Made by a program: the position numbers and the translations under genes. From positions 6,081,575 through 6,145,574 of the forward strand of contig OX442324.1 in assembly GCA_949358305.1 (NCBI GenBank): a stretch of 64,000 bases of DNA, written 5' to 3'. The notes under the pieces are model-generated. The model did not search any database and was not told the origin of the DNA. It saw nothing but the letters and a program-made list of their open reading frames with translations. Of the stretch, positions 34,892-49,417 are shown one piece after another. Positions within the stretch are counted from its first letter, which is position 1. The number at the start of each line of letters is the position of its first letter. Source of the stretch: Strigamia acuminata. Its lineage: Eukaryota; Arthropoda; Chilopoda; Geophilomorpha; Linotaeniidae.

Positions 34892-37800
34892 ATGAATTCC
34901 AACGTGGATAAGAATGGGCTTCTGTACGCCAACTCGCCTCAACCGTGGAACACATCGTTTGTAAATCTTGATGACATAACGCTGGACTCTAGTTTGCTAT
35001 GGCTGCTGTGTGCTTTGGCATCTGCGATGATTCTCGTTATTTATATCACGTATTACAACTCTAGAGTTGTAGGATATGTTCTCACTAAATTTATCAACAG
35101 TTTTTTCATAGGAAAATACGGATACTTCAAAATAGGTTTGGTTTGGTTTGAATTTAATTCTGCGATCTATTGACACTGATGTTTACTTTATCTTATTTTT
35201 TTAGGTTCATTTTCTGTGTCGGTTTTGAGCGGAAAGGTTATGTACAGAGATGTAGCGTACATCACTCCTGACTACAGTGTTCGAATACAAGACGGATGGC
35301 TCATATTCAGATGGTGGAGGACTTACGTCAAGCGAGATATTAGTGAAGGTTAAATATCACTAAGTTGAGAGTACGCGACGACACATTTTTCTGATCGAAT
35401 TTCTGATTTACAGATTTATCGCATTCCGATACGCGTCTTTCGCTATTACTCAATGGCTTAGAAGTGCATTTTTATAACAGATCATCCGTGTACGCCCGTT
35501 TAGAACAGTTATTTGGTTTAGAACAACAGATTTTCCCGCCGGATAACGAGGCTGAAAGAAGTTCGTACGAAGATACATTAAAAGGACCTACAGCTGCCAG
35601 AAGAAAAGGCCTTTTGTGGCGAGATTTAATTCCTGTTATTAAAGTCGATATTTCTTGCGTAAGCGTACAATAAACCTGAAAATAGTTTGAATTGTATTTA
35701 ATATTGTTGACCGTTTACTAGGGTCGTTTGGTATTCGGAAATCGCTTATTACCCAATACTTTATTGCTCAACGTAGAAGAAGCTCACATTGTTTACACCA
35801 CCAAGCCGGCATCGTCCAGATTGGATCCTTTCATGCATGTAACTAAATGCAAAGCTGAAAATTTTAAAGTATATCTCACGTATTATGTACAGTCGTGGAC
35901 AAAAAAATTGTCGTTTTTTCCCAGGCTACGCGTAGGGAAAAGGCGACAATTTTTTTTTGTCCACGATTGTACCTACAGAATTGTATTTGTAATATAAAAA
36001 TAATTCTTTTAGGTAATTTTAGCACCTAGTCCTAAATACACGGGACTAGTAGACGAACCTCCTCGTTTTATGGGTGAAGGGTTCGTGGTTTCTCAAGCCA
36101 ATCGAGTCGATCTTTACTATTATATGGACGAACCGGGTATAGAACCGGAAGAGCCGGAGTTGGTTCAGTTAGCAAATGGAGACATTATTCCTCAGAGAAC
36201 ATCACCGGCTTGGGGACTCGAAATTAAGGTTTGATTCAATTAAGTTTGACGATAACGAATCTTATAGAAATTCCATTTTCTTAACAGTGTGGCAAAGGCA
36301 CTGATTTCAGTTACGGTCCTTGGGCAGATAGGCAAAGAGAAGAATTGTACAAGTTCTTCTTTCCTCAAGACTATCAGGAAATGCAAGTTACACAAATGGC
36401 TAAACCGGGAGATTTGCGCCAGGCGACTGCATTTGACATCCGATTAAGCACTTTAGCCGACGCGACGATTGACATCCTTTTTTCTAAAAACAAGGCAATG
36501 CGCTGCAATTTTGGCGTTGTGTTTTGCTTTATTTTATTTTATTTTATTTTATTTTTTACAGGAAACTAACGCTATTCATATGAACATTGGACCTGGCTCA
36601 TATCTTGAAGTTACGATTCCATGGGTAATGACTGAACAGGGTTTTACATCGCGGATAAACGGACAACTTTTGCACGTAGATGCTACTACCAGTTTGCAAT
36701 ATCGATCGCTGCTTGCTAATGAAACTATAGAAGTAAGTTGTTATTTTGAAAATTATTAATTTTTTTATTACTGTTTGTTAATAATGTCAATTTCTTTTAA
36801 TAGTTTGATATCAAAGTTAATTATCCGTTACGGTGGAATGCCCATCAAGACTGGACGTGCAATCTGACGGGATGTAAAGCGACAGTATTTTTTATATACG
36901 AACACAAGAATTATTTTCAAGGTGCCTTTTTAACAAGTTGAAGGTACACACGACAGTTTATTTATTTACGGTTTTATACTGCGTGTAGATTTAATGAATG
37001 ATTGGTCCAGCAAGTCTCCGCCCGACCTGTTGCGGTTTGTACCTTACACTTGGCATTTTAATATACTGCTCAAAGAATTCGAGATAATAGTTTTGGCGAA
37101 TGAATACAACTGGATTGATTGTTCATCACACAATCCTGAAAACTGTAAGTTCGAAAATATAAAAATTGTTCTATTATTTTTATTACGTATTATTATTATT
37201 ATTTATTATTATTTTTAATTCATGTAGCTCATTTAGCACTGTGTGGCGAGGTGTTTGACTTATCTTTCGATTTGCCATTTGTGGACTTTCTACCGAAAAC
37301 AGTACCATTTAAATTCTGGATTCAAGTGAGGAATATTACATCTGTTGTATATAATTACATAATAATATTATTGATGATTTTTTTAATTGCAGGGTGAATC
37401 TGTGGATCTTGCCTTGTTTCTTCCTGAAGTTAATACAAGTCAGAAGATGTTCCTAGCTCTCAGTAACAATACTAAATTCATTAACCGGCATGGGGCAATA
37501 AATGAGAAGACAGGTGCTGACAAAAAATGGAGGAACGTTGCTTGTAAAGACAATAACTGGATCGATTGCTGGACGGTCCCCATAGTCGCTTTAAGCATTG
37601 GTTACATTTACCATCCAGTACCGCCCGTCAAGCATCTATCGCGCGACCTAAATTTTACCACGCCCGAGAAAGAAGAGATTCTTTTGCTTCCAATTCGTCC
37701 TCCGGTCGGTAAAGATTCCGGACGCAAAGACGCCAATAATGTTCCCGAAAATTTCGATCCAATGACGTTAGATCCGGACAAAATTAACTTGGAACTAGAA

Positions 37801-40800
37801 ATTGGACCGTCGGTTTTGTTTTTGTATGGTTCGGTTTTAAAAAGTCTTATTCACATCAAAGAAAACTATTTAGGAGAAGATTTGAAATTTGTGGATTTTG
37901 ACACACTGTCGAAGTTGACTACTCCATCAAAGCATAACGAAACTTTTGATGACAACGAAGTAGCCGCTACCGAGGCGTTTGATTCTCGATTGTATCGTCC
38001 ATTAGATATTACCGTGTCTATTACAATGCACGATATTCAGGGCCACTTAGTTTTGGTACGATTAAAATTTACTTGTAAAATGAATAAAACCATTGTTAAT
38101 ATGATTTCAATTTTTTTTTTGTCCAGAATTGCACCGAAAATGATCCACCTTGTCCATCCTTGTATTTGGAGCGATTCGGATTTGAAATGCACAAAACATA
38201 TCAAGAAACAATGATGCAGTTGATACTTTCACCGCTCATCCTCAGCGCCACTGATAAATTTGAAAGAAATAATTCTCATAATCATCTTAAAAATGGACAC
38301 ATTGCTCTATCGGGTGTCCAAGTGCGAGGACACGCCATGTTTTCAAACGAAGGCCGCTCTTTAGACGACGAAACCTTAGAATACGCCTGGCTCATAGAAG
38401 TGCAGCTTGGAGACATTACTGGTCGATTAACGACTCCACAAGTAAATATTTGAATCATTTTTTTATTACGAGACATTACATTTTAACTCGATGTGATGAA
38501 TTTTTAGGTCCATCAAATAATTTTAGGCATAGAAACTTTCATTTTTCTCGCTGAAGATGTTGAAAACAGTCTGCAACATCCCATTCCCTACAAATTCTGC
38601 CAACATCAGTTACCACAAACTCAATGTGCCGAATCGACCGATGAATTATTTTGTCCTACCGTAGACGAGATTAAATACAGAATGATTCGACTCGCCATCG
38701 ATGCAGTTGATATATATTTGGTAGAAGTTGGCACAGCGTGCAACATCCAGGTACGGATTTTGCACCGTCAAAATATTCATTCCTTCATTCATTCATTCAT
38801 TCATTCATTCATAGTTTTATCCATTGCGCTTTTCTACCTGCAATCTCCACGGAAATGATACTCGAGCAGGAATTACCTTTTTAGTGCAGAACATCAATTT
38901 AAGGCAATACATCACCACCAATTTACAAGTGAACCACGCAGGAAATGTTAACTCGCACTCGTTGAATCAACCTCAACAAAGAGACCATTGGCTCGAAGTC
39001 GGAGGCTGTACTCTCGGCCCCGTGACGATCGAATCGGTGCAAGCGCAAATTCATTCCGAGATGCACGTAATCCAAGATCAGTTTTTAAAATTGCACGACA
39101 AGAAAACAAAATGCTTGTGGTTTCTCTGGTCTTCAGAAATGAATTTAGCCCCGGCTCAGGTGCGAGGCAAGTGCGGCTGCGTCGGTGGGTGCAGATTCCT
39201 GCGCAACAATCGAAACGGACAGAACTTTTTTAACCCGACTGCAACCGATGAAGCTAATGGTATAAACACGGCTTTATTTCGCATCTTTGGTTCGGACGTG
39301 GACCCTGGTTACGGACAATCGATACTTCACGAACACCAACTCGTGTTTGGCCTGCCCGGGATTGAGAACGACGGGAGTAACTCGATGGAAGGTCATTTCC
39401 ACCGCTATCATAGTCACGTCGGACGTCCGAGTCCAAGCAGCATTCTATTAGACGGATGTAGCCAACGACACCCGTCGGACAGTTGCGACACGCTGTTGAC
39501 CGATCGCGAGCTAGCTTCGTCGAATGAAAACATCAAAAATGCTGCTTCGCGTCAGAATTCCTACGACACAACGACAAGCTCCATGGTGTCGATACAAGAC
39601 AACAAAGTCAACAGTTTGTCTGAGTCGACATCCGGGCCGAACGTGACAACGTTCAGAGAAAGTAGTGTGGCGAGCAACACCTTGTCCTCGTCCAACACGG
39701 AAGAAACGAGTAGAACGCAAGACACGCTCATGCCCGCAAGTTCGAGCGTGGGCAGTTTCCTCGAGGATCACCGGCCGGGGCGGAAAGATAGTTTAGTCAG
39801 TGAGAGTAAATTGTCGATTGATTGCCCGTCTCCGAACATGAGCAACCAGTTTCAAGCATCTGTGCCTTCGTTGGTGTCTCTGCACGCGGATGGAAACGTT
39901 GGTCTCGAGTCTCGAAGCTCGCTAAATGGACATCAAAGCTTGGTCATCAGTAAATCCAGTTCCCGACAGTCTTTGGGTAATGGTACTTGGCGATCGGCTA
40001 ATTTTGCTCGTTCACCAGATGCTGTGAGACGCGCGCTTTCTACCGGTAGCGATTCGGCACAGTCTTCGGATATTTTTTTCTCGGCCGAGGAATTGGGGCA
40101 TTTAACTCCCGAAGATCGATTGGGGTTGCCTCATCACGTGACTGCTGAGCACTATTACACGATACGAAGAGCGACGCACGAGGGGAAAAGATCTTTGCAG
40201 GATATTCAGGAGCAGTCACTGCAAGATAGTAACCCAACATTACTTCACACAGCTCCAGAAATAGGCATCGTTTTAATTATAATTATTATAGTTCGCTTTG
40301 AAATGTCCGAATTTATTCATCTTTTTGTTTATTATTGAAATAGGAGATGGAGACACTCATTCTGTGTCGAGTACATCGTTTATATCTGCCTTGTCTTCGC
40401 AAGAAGATTTGGCCATGGTAGATTTACACATGCAGTTGAATCGACCCATTACGGAATCACCTTTGCTGATGTCCTGTTACAATTGTCATATGACAAAAGT
40501 AGAGATGGCAATTTTTCTTTTTGAGGTTTTGGTTTTTAAAAAAATGTTTTTATTCGCAGGTGTATTGCAATCATTGGTTCGAACCCCCGCCTTTGCCTCA
40601 TGTCATTCCTCAGGAAAATAACGCCAATACTCAACGTGATGTACCTTTCACTTATTTCCGAACCCGCTGGGTTCCTCGTTTCCATCACGTGTCCGAAGGA
40701 TTTACGTCGATAAGACTAGTAGACAAAAATGCAAACACGTGTAAATCGTCACCACCTCCCGCTCCTTCGACCAAATATCCACAAACCGACGTGTGGGACT

Positions 40801-43800
40801 TTAGTACGTCTGGGAACCACTGTCAGAATCAAGTTCACAAAGACACGCCAGCTGCGGAAGAACGTGTTTGGTCGGGCAATAGTAATATGTCGAAAACGAC
40901 GATGATGATCAAATTGAAAGGCGATGTTGATATATTTATTTCCCCATTAATGCTCGAAGCAACTCAAAGGTCGTTCAATTTTATTTGTTTTTGGTAAATC
41001 GTTAACGAATTGGTTTTTTATTTGACAGATTTATAGAAGCAATTACACCGACGTTGTCAAATCTTCATCCGCTGTCCATCGTTAATCATATTCATTATCA
41101 GTGCTCCAATAAAGTGCAAGCGATGAATCATCTGAAAAAAGAAAAGTATATGCAAGTAGCGCAGTTGAGAGAAGCAAAAAAGAGCACGTCGAGTTCGAAG
41201 AGATTGAGTGGCCAAGTTTCTCCAAGCAGCAGTACGTACGAAGAAATGCAGTTATCCCAAATGCAGGCGTTTGTTCATGTTAAAAAGGTTGTGACACGAA
41301 TTAATATCTGTAACTCGTACGTTTGTTGATTCATTTTCTAAATTCTAGATCAATATTTGCGTTCTTCAAGCTTCGATCGTGGAAGAAGTGATTTCTTTTT
41401 CGGCTTTAGATAACATTCATGACCTAACTTGCGTATCGCTCCTTGCTGTTTGTTTTGAAAATTTGTCCGGTCAACTGTATTTGAGTAGCCAAGCGAAGAA
41501 GGTAATTCAAACTTTCTGCGACGACAGTCGCGATTCTAGTCTGCGTGTGAAAACCAAAGACAGCAGTTTAAAGAAATCGAAAAACGAATGGTTTTCAACC
41601 GAACCGATCACTATTGAAACGAGTGAAGTGCAACAAGAGGAGCAGGTCCTTTCCTTCGATGTCAACAAGGTTCACATGCAGTTGCGGCGGTTAAAAAACA
41701 GCAGTTCAGTTCTGAAAGAAGCTCTTCTTACCGTTATCTCCAAACAACATAGCAAAGTTTTCTTTACTTTTGAAAAGTTATTGTCACCGTTGCCACTGTC
41801 CAATTATTCTGTGGAACGTGACAGACTCGATGCTTTTGGGTTGCACGACCCGAACGATGACGAAAGAATGGGATTTATTATGTTCGAGTGTGGATTGGAA
41901 GATTTCGGCATTAAAATGGTGAAGAGAGTTGGGTTTGGAGCGAATCAGACGAAAGAAAGGGACAGTGTTGAAACCATCACGTCGTCTCCGCTGATGTCGG
42001 CCGAAGGTGAAGGCGACGCGAATGTCAATCCGGAAAAGGAATGTGAGCCGCAAAACGACTGTGAAGAATGCAGGGCGGGTGGCGATGACGTCAAGCACAC
42101 ATCGCATGCAAAACGAATGAAAGAAGACACATCTTCTTGCATGATAGAACTCAAAACGATTTGGTTCAATTTTGCTGCTCCACCGCACACGCCGAATACA
42201 AGAAAAATCGATTTTACTCGGTAAAGCGTGAATAAGAATAAATAACAACAATAACATGTTTAAATGATAATTTGTATTGGTAAATTTTTAGATTGGATTG
42301 GCATCTTTTGAGCACTGCAACGCCAGCCATTAATTCGTGGATGAACCCGAGTGATAGACTTTTTGTGAGCGTGAAGAAATTGTCTCGCGAAACGGAGCAG
42401 CGTCAAAATGCGGTTATGGCATGTTTGATGACCGAAGCTTTGGACGTTCAGGGAATTCACATGCCAGTCAAGGTACAAATAAATGGCATCAAAGAAATGA
42501 GCGAGATTTGTGCTAATTAATTATTAATTTGTTACTACACAGGATAAGTATCACAAAATGACTCCTTTAGCCAAAACGATTCGCGAAGATCCCTCGTGCC
42601 AGCTACTCTTAGTGCTGCAACGCTATCTAAGTATGGCGCCCTTGTCGACGATTGAAGAAAATACTCGCGGCGATTTAGTACCACCACTGATAGTACTACG
42701 TAAAGGGTTGTTATCGGTGAGCCGACAGTGGAAGAACGTACTTTATATGCCGATTCTTGTTGAACAAAAATACAAAATGAGGAAACACATTCGTCCACTC
42801 GTTTCGTTCGCGTTGCCGTTGGTCGAAAGCATCCAGAACATAAATGAAGATTTAGATCTGTCATTAGACGAATGCGAGGTGACCGACGAAAAAACGCTCC
42901 TCATCAAAGCCGAGGGTGGCTCTTTAGGGGGGCTAGCCCAGTCCAGCAACGTCGGCTTGCCTCCTTCCGAATGCAGTCACGATTCGGACTCGGAGAGCGA
43001 CACTCCACCCGACGTGACCGAAGGCGCCATGAGCAGCGGCTCCGTGTCGGCCATGCAGCGGAAACGTCTGCCCAGTTACGTACCTCGATCGTCGAGAGCC
43101 AGTATTGCCTTCCCCGTTCCAATGCCGGCCAGTATGTTCGAATCGCCCGGGAGACTGGGCGCCACCGTCGGTGGAGCTCAGTATTTCGGATCCGCGTTTC
43201 CCCGTGTGGGTCTGAGTAAACTCTTGTCCCAGCAACAGATCCACGCTAAAGCGAAGCACAACGAAAGCAATTACAGTCTGCATTCGGAGGCGCGCAGCAT
43301 ATCGAGCGTGGATCCAAATCTGCCATCCTCTTCTCTTGGCACCCCACAGCGAGGTCCTCCGGAGAACCAGCAGGAAGACGAGGATTTGTACAATTGGATG
43401 GTTCGTCAGCAGGACTACATGCACGGAAACGCCAACGAGACGGAGAAAATGGCAGCTTTTTCGGTGGGACTCGAGTCGAACATGAACACTTTGACGACGG
43501 AGCACAGCGGTGACGACGAACCCCTTCAGAACTGTCCGTCGCCCACTTTGAACGTGGCGCCGCTCACCGCGCAGTTGGCGGATGCGCACGTCATATTCCA
43601 CCCTTTGCTTTCCGTATTGGGAGTCCACTCTCAGATTCCCGGCACGAGCATTGGCAAGAAATTTGGCCCCAACATATCCGTGTATGGATATTTAGAAATC
43701 ATGAGAATCGACATCGTCGAATCCGATTTTAGTCACAAAAACAGGAGAAGGAACTTCAAGTTGAGCCAAGAGCGCAGTGGCAAATTCTTCATCGACACAC

Positions 43801-46800
43801 ACCAGGAGACGCCCGCATTTGTCTGCGAGCGGCTCATCACGGAAGTGGAACTGAGGGAAGTGAAAGATCTGGAGAGGGCGCGCATCGAAGAAGCCGTCGA
43901 ATCGCTGGATAAGAAGTCTAGTCAACAAACCATCATTTTTTCGTCCGGGAACGGGCTCAAGAAGCACACGACTACGGTGGTTCACTTCAGTCTGAATGTG
44001 GCCTACATTTCTCAACAGGTGAACATGCCTCTGATCAGACTCTTGCACCAGTTTTTCTCCATGTATCAGAACGCGAGAGAAACTCAGATGGAACTCAAGG
44101 AGAACAGACCGTCTTTCCACAAAGAGAATTTCATGGGGCACAAGAAACAAGATTCTTCTTCGGGATCGGAAAGCCAACCCGATCCCAGCAAAGGTCTCTA
44201 CACTCCAGTCATGGCCGAAGCCACGTCCGTTAATTCCAAAGACACCGTCGTCAATGTCAAACCGCCCGTTGTCAACGGAACGTCGGCGGCGGCGTCGGCG
44301 GCGGCGGCGGTTGCGTCGCGACGTCCGCAGAGTCTCACGCAGAGGTTGAGGGTTTCGTCCAAGGGCTACACCAACTTAAACGAACGAGCCAGTAGTCCGC
44401 TTAGTCTCAATTTGAGCGAATCGGTCGGCGTCGACGTCACCGATTTGTCCGTGGCGTCGGAGAAAACTCTAGTCGAGCAGCTCAAAGAAAACATGCCAAA
44501 GTGTTGGAGGAATATGTATTATTTGTTAGATTTATATGGTACAATGCCAGAAACGAAAACCATAAGTAATAGGCAAGTGCAGCAGGCAATGTTATACGAT
44601 GAAAAATACAAGTTTTATTAATTGTGTTGTTTGTGTGGCTTCAGGTCTCCTTCAGCTCCACCCGATGTCTCTGAAGGGTACAAAGGAAATGGAAAATACG
44701 AGCCTCTTAAAGAACATAAAATCGACATTGAAGAGAGCAGCAAGACGGACGTGGCAGAGAGCAAACAAATGCCGAGTAAAAAGCCCCAGTCGGCTCTCGC
44801 TGCGACTGGTAAATTGACGGGGTTTAAACGAAGTTAGTATCAACATCGTTTACTTTTTAACTTGTAAATGTTAAACGTTTTCATTATTTTCACACTGAAG
44901 GTGTCGTGGTTCGGGACCGAGTGCCTGTTGTTGTTTTTGGAGTGGTCAAAATTCATCGTACTCGTCTTTTGGCTACCTTGAGTGGACTGAAATTAGAGTC
45001 AGAATTGGCTCATCTGCACTCCAGCGTGTCCTACAAAGAAAGATCTCGAGGTAAAATGTGAGAGATGTTTGTTTTTGAGCTAATCTACATGTATTTCTTA
45101 ACTTGCAGGCTCGTCTAAGAAGTGGACGGAATCATCAGTTACTGGACATTTAGGACACTCTAGGATCATTCTTCTAGAAGGAATTCCACCCAATTTACAG
45201 TAGTTTTTAATAGTAGTAGCCTAGTTATAGCCTTTAATAATATATATATATTTTTTTTTAAATAGGACTGTTGTGAAAGTAACAATTGGGAAGTCGCAGG
45301 CGTTATACTCGAGTCATTCGAAGCGAATTAAAGACCGTAACTCGGCTCTCATAACTATTGGCCCAGTGAGCGTCGACATTCCTCAACATCCCGTGGTTTT
45401 ACACGGCATGATGACTCGAGGATCAAAACAATTGTCAACTACTCTGCAAGAATTAAGGGCGTCAAGAATGACTCCGAGAATTAGGTACTCCTAGAATTGG
45501 ACTGGAAATATAAATTGGAAATATATATGAATTATTGAAATGTTGAATATTTGTAGTCGCACGACTGACGATTTGGACGGTGCAGCGACTCGCTCACCAA
45601 AACTTTTCCGCGAAGTGTCTATTGACCAACAAAATGAACCTCAGCTAAAGCAGAGATTGCTCAAACCAATCGTGGTTCAGTTTAGCATTATCCTCGATAG
45701 CTTAGCCATAGGAGCTGCCCTTCTGCCGTCCCTACAAGCTCAATATCGGGTACATTATTCAATTGTAGTAGTTTGAGAATTGAGTCAAACTAATCTATCT
45801 TTTTAAGATGGATCAAATTACGAGTTCGGGAGTCACTGGGAGTAAAGCGAAATTTGTTGTCAATTTGCCTAAACATACCCTGAGCTTTGCTACTAAGGTG
45901 AGTAAAGATGAGATGACTGATTTTAATCACCACAATAATTGTGTATTTCTCAGGTGCAGACATCCGAAACCAACTTGCCATCATCTGCCAGCATCGATCT
46001 TCCACCCGTTCACTTGTCGGCTGAATATATCCAGTCTAGCCACAATCCCAAACAAGAAACTTGGGATGCAAATTTTGCAGATGGTGTTGTGCTTCGTCAG
46101 GGTGGTTATTTAAGTGCGGTGGCGGAAATCGGTGCTTTCGAACACAGTCTAACCACGGATTTGCTCAATCATTTGGTGTTCGTGCAGAAAGTGTTCATGA
46201 AAGTAAGTGTCTAAACTCAAAGTGAAAGAAAAAGGACGATTCAAATGCGAGTGTTATTTTCAGGAAGTAAATGAAGTGGTTCAAAAAATGTCTGGCGCCG
46301 ACAAACCCGTCCCGTTGTGGGGAGATGAAACAAAAACGTCGTCGGCTTATCAACTTCTTTACACGCTACAGCTTAGATTAAAGGTTAATAGTTTTTTGTT
46401 TTCTAAACAATATTAAACGATTATTGTATTATTCATTTTGTCAAAAGGGAATTCAAATAACAGCCACTACGCCAACAAACAGTGCGTTGAGGTTAGAAAC
46501 GGGCGCTCTGGAATTACAATTGTCAAATCGTGTACAAAATATGGGCGCTGGAAGAAAAAAGAATAGTGAGGACGGCTAAATTTTTGTTCATGATTTTGGT
46601 CGATGAACGTAATTTGCTAAATTGCTTGATTTTCTTAAGATTTAGCGACTGCGAAACTTTTTGGAAAGGCTCACGTCGACGTTAATTTATCACTGGGACA
46701 GTTATTGAAGGTGACAAATGATATTTTTTTTTAAATTTTGTTTATGTGTATTTAATTGATTTGAATTTTATGTCAGAATGCATTATTTGAAGAGGCAGAG

Positions 46801-49372
46801 CCAGAATTTCAGCAGTTCGCATATTTCAAAACTCGGATTGCTCTGAGAAATGCATTACAAGATGAAATGATTACAACTCAGAACTATGACAAAGAAGCTG
46901 TTTTGATTACACTTAACAGACCCTTGATTTACATTCAGCCAGTTGCTTTGGATAAAGGTAATTAGTAAGTTTTTAAATCTAAACTTTGCCTGATGCATTT
47001 ATTTCTTCGAATCAGCCGTAATTGTGTGGTTGAACTATAAAAATGCGTACGAATATTGGAACGAACAACGAGCAAGTCTTAATAAAGAAGTACATACTTG
47101 ATGACAAATCGAAATTCTTTAATTACTAATTCAAAATTGAATTTCAGGTCTTGACTGCCACGCAACAAGTGTTCGAAAAAGTACCTCCTATTTCACAATT
47201 GTCCACGCAAAGTCTCGGAACCCTCTTTCTGCAGTTGACAATTGATGACATGGGAATTTGTTTACCACTTAGCCCAGACACGGTATGCTTGATGAAATTG
47301 GACAATTGAATTTTTAATGAATGCACACTTAAATCAAAATAAATTGAAAAAAAATAAATTTTTAGGGATTGAATTTAAGCCGTCAAACGTACGATACAGA
47401 TCCCAGAGGAGCATGTGTTGTGACGCTGGAGAGCACACGGATCTCTGCTTGTTCATCCGGGTCTCTTGTCAGCAAAGGAAAATTTTCAGGGCTGTGCATT
47501 CGATTTGCCGATGACTTTGAAACGTCTTTAGACGATTGGAAACCGGATCCAAACGACAGTAATATTATGAATTTGTGTATAGTGTCGGAGGGAACGTACG
47601 AAGTGTGTTCTAGGACTGTAGTCAATCAAAAACCTGGTAAGAGATTTGTGAATTTTTTTACGGCTTTTTCTACGCTAAACTAAACAAATTACTCGTTTAT
47701 TTTAGAAAACGCCAAGTGGATATTGAATGTACAATGGCAAATGGAAGGTGTTGATATTCACATAGACAACAGCATCGGCAAAGAATTATCATCTCTCGCT
47801 ACCACTCTTACGTCATTGACTGGAACCGAGGAAGACAGAGAGGTCGTTGAAATGGAATACGACATAGGGGACCACATCGATGGCCAAAGCGTTGTTTCAC
47901 AGGATTCTGTTATTCTTCGAAAACCCAATCAGGTGCTCGAAGGTGTACCTGGTTTTCCTTTTGATAATAATATGGATGCGAAAAAACGCTCTAGGCTTAT
48001 TGAAAAGGAAATGAACGAACAAGCAAAAACAGTCAACGATTTGAGGTTTGCAGTTTGAACGTGTTTTATCGTTGCTCCCATCTTGATCATCGCTAACTTA
48101 ATGGGATTTAATTTAATTTAGAACTTTAGGTGCAAGTCAAAGTACCATTGAACAAGAAATTCGTCGGTTACACGAATTAGAAGCTGCTGTATTTAATGAC
48201 TTTCGGCGAGATGTAATTAAAAAATTACGTCGTCAGAGTGTAAGGGTAAGTAAACTGAATTTAGACAACAGCAACATTCTACATTATCATAATTAATTAA
48301 TTAATTAATTAATTAATGTTTTGATAGGATAAACTGGGTCTGGGATCTAAATCGTCTTCTCACATGCGCTCTAAATCGATTGTAATTCCTCATTCTCCAT
48401 CTACTGATGACAACTTCAGTAACATCCCAAGGTAAAAACTACTAACAGTAACTGTCGTTGTAGAAAAATAAAGTTGTAACACGTTTGCAGTCCTTTGGGA
48501 ACCAGTTTGTCTCCCAGTAGCATGGACAGTTCACCTACTCACGGTCATACAAGAACGATTTCTTTCGACGCAACCAATTTAACGAGAGCTTCGTTCAATG
48601 AAAAAGAAATTAAGAAACACCCTCCGTAAGTTACTCGTGTTAAAGCAAATTATTCTATCGAACAATTGAAGATAAAAGAAAAAAAGTGTGAAACTAAAGA
48701 GCACCGTTTCTGCATGCACATTGGTAGAGTTTGTTTGGTGAATTCTGGTCTTTCGGGTAGAGATGGATCATTTCCTCCTGATGACATTCCTTTTTCTAAT
48801 GTTGTTGCAAGTGGACATCATGTGAAAAGAGCTGCCTCTTTTCCCACCGGTGCTGAACCGGCGAGCAGCAATTCCAATGACTCTTCTCCCAATACCAACA
48901 CTACTCAATCTGAACTCGCTACTGACTCTGATTTCGATGTGTTTTCTCCTTCACGCGTAAGGTAGAAAAAACTCTTCTTTTCTTACTCGGCTTACAATCT
49001 TTCAAGTTCTCCGCTTCCATAAACACATTACTTTAGCCTTTACGGGTACGAGAGTGTAACCGCTTTGACAAATGACTTGTTTAGAGACGACGTGGGTGCG
49101 TTGCAGCAGACCCAGACCCGGTTGCCCGAAAACATCGTGCCCACCGTTGTTCAAGATCGAAAGCCAACTACGGCGCAAGCGACGACAACCCCGGGCAAAC
49201 AGAGTATCTTATCCGAACCCAACATCGATTTTGAATTGGACGTCAAAGTACTCATCAATAGTGGCAAGTGCGTTTTGCACAGCAAGGATCCAGCTCGCGA
49301 TGAAGAGAGAAAGTAAGTAGAAATTTGTTTGGACACGATTCAATTACGGTATGTAATTTAATTTATTCAAAT

Positions 49373-49417
<45 letters not shown>

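Noticed and set aside
42933-43628. 231-codon minus-strand frame inside BLTP1 exon 20
   Set aside because: Shadow of the BLTP1 coding strand; no domain recognised.
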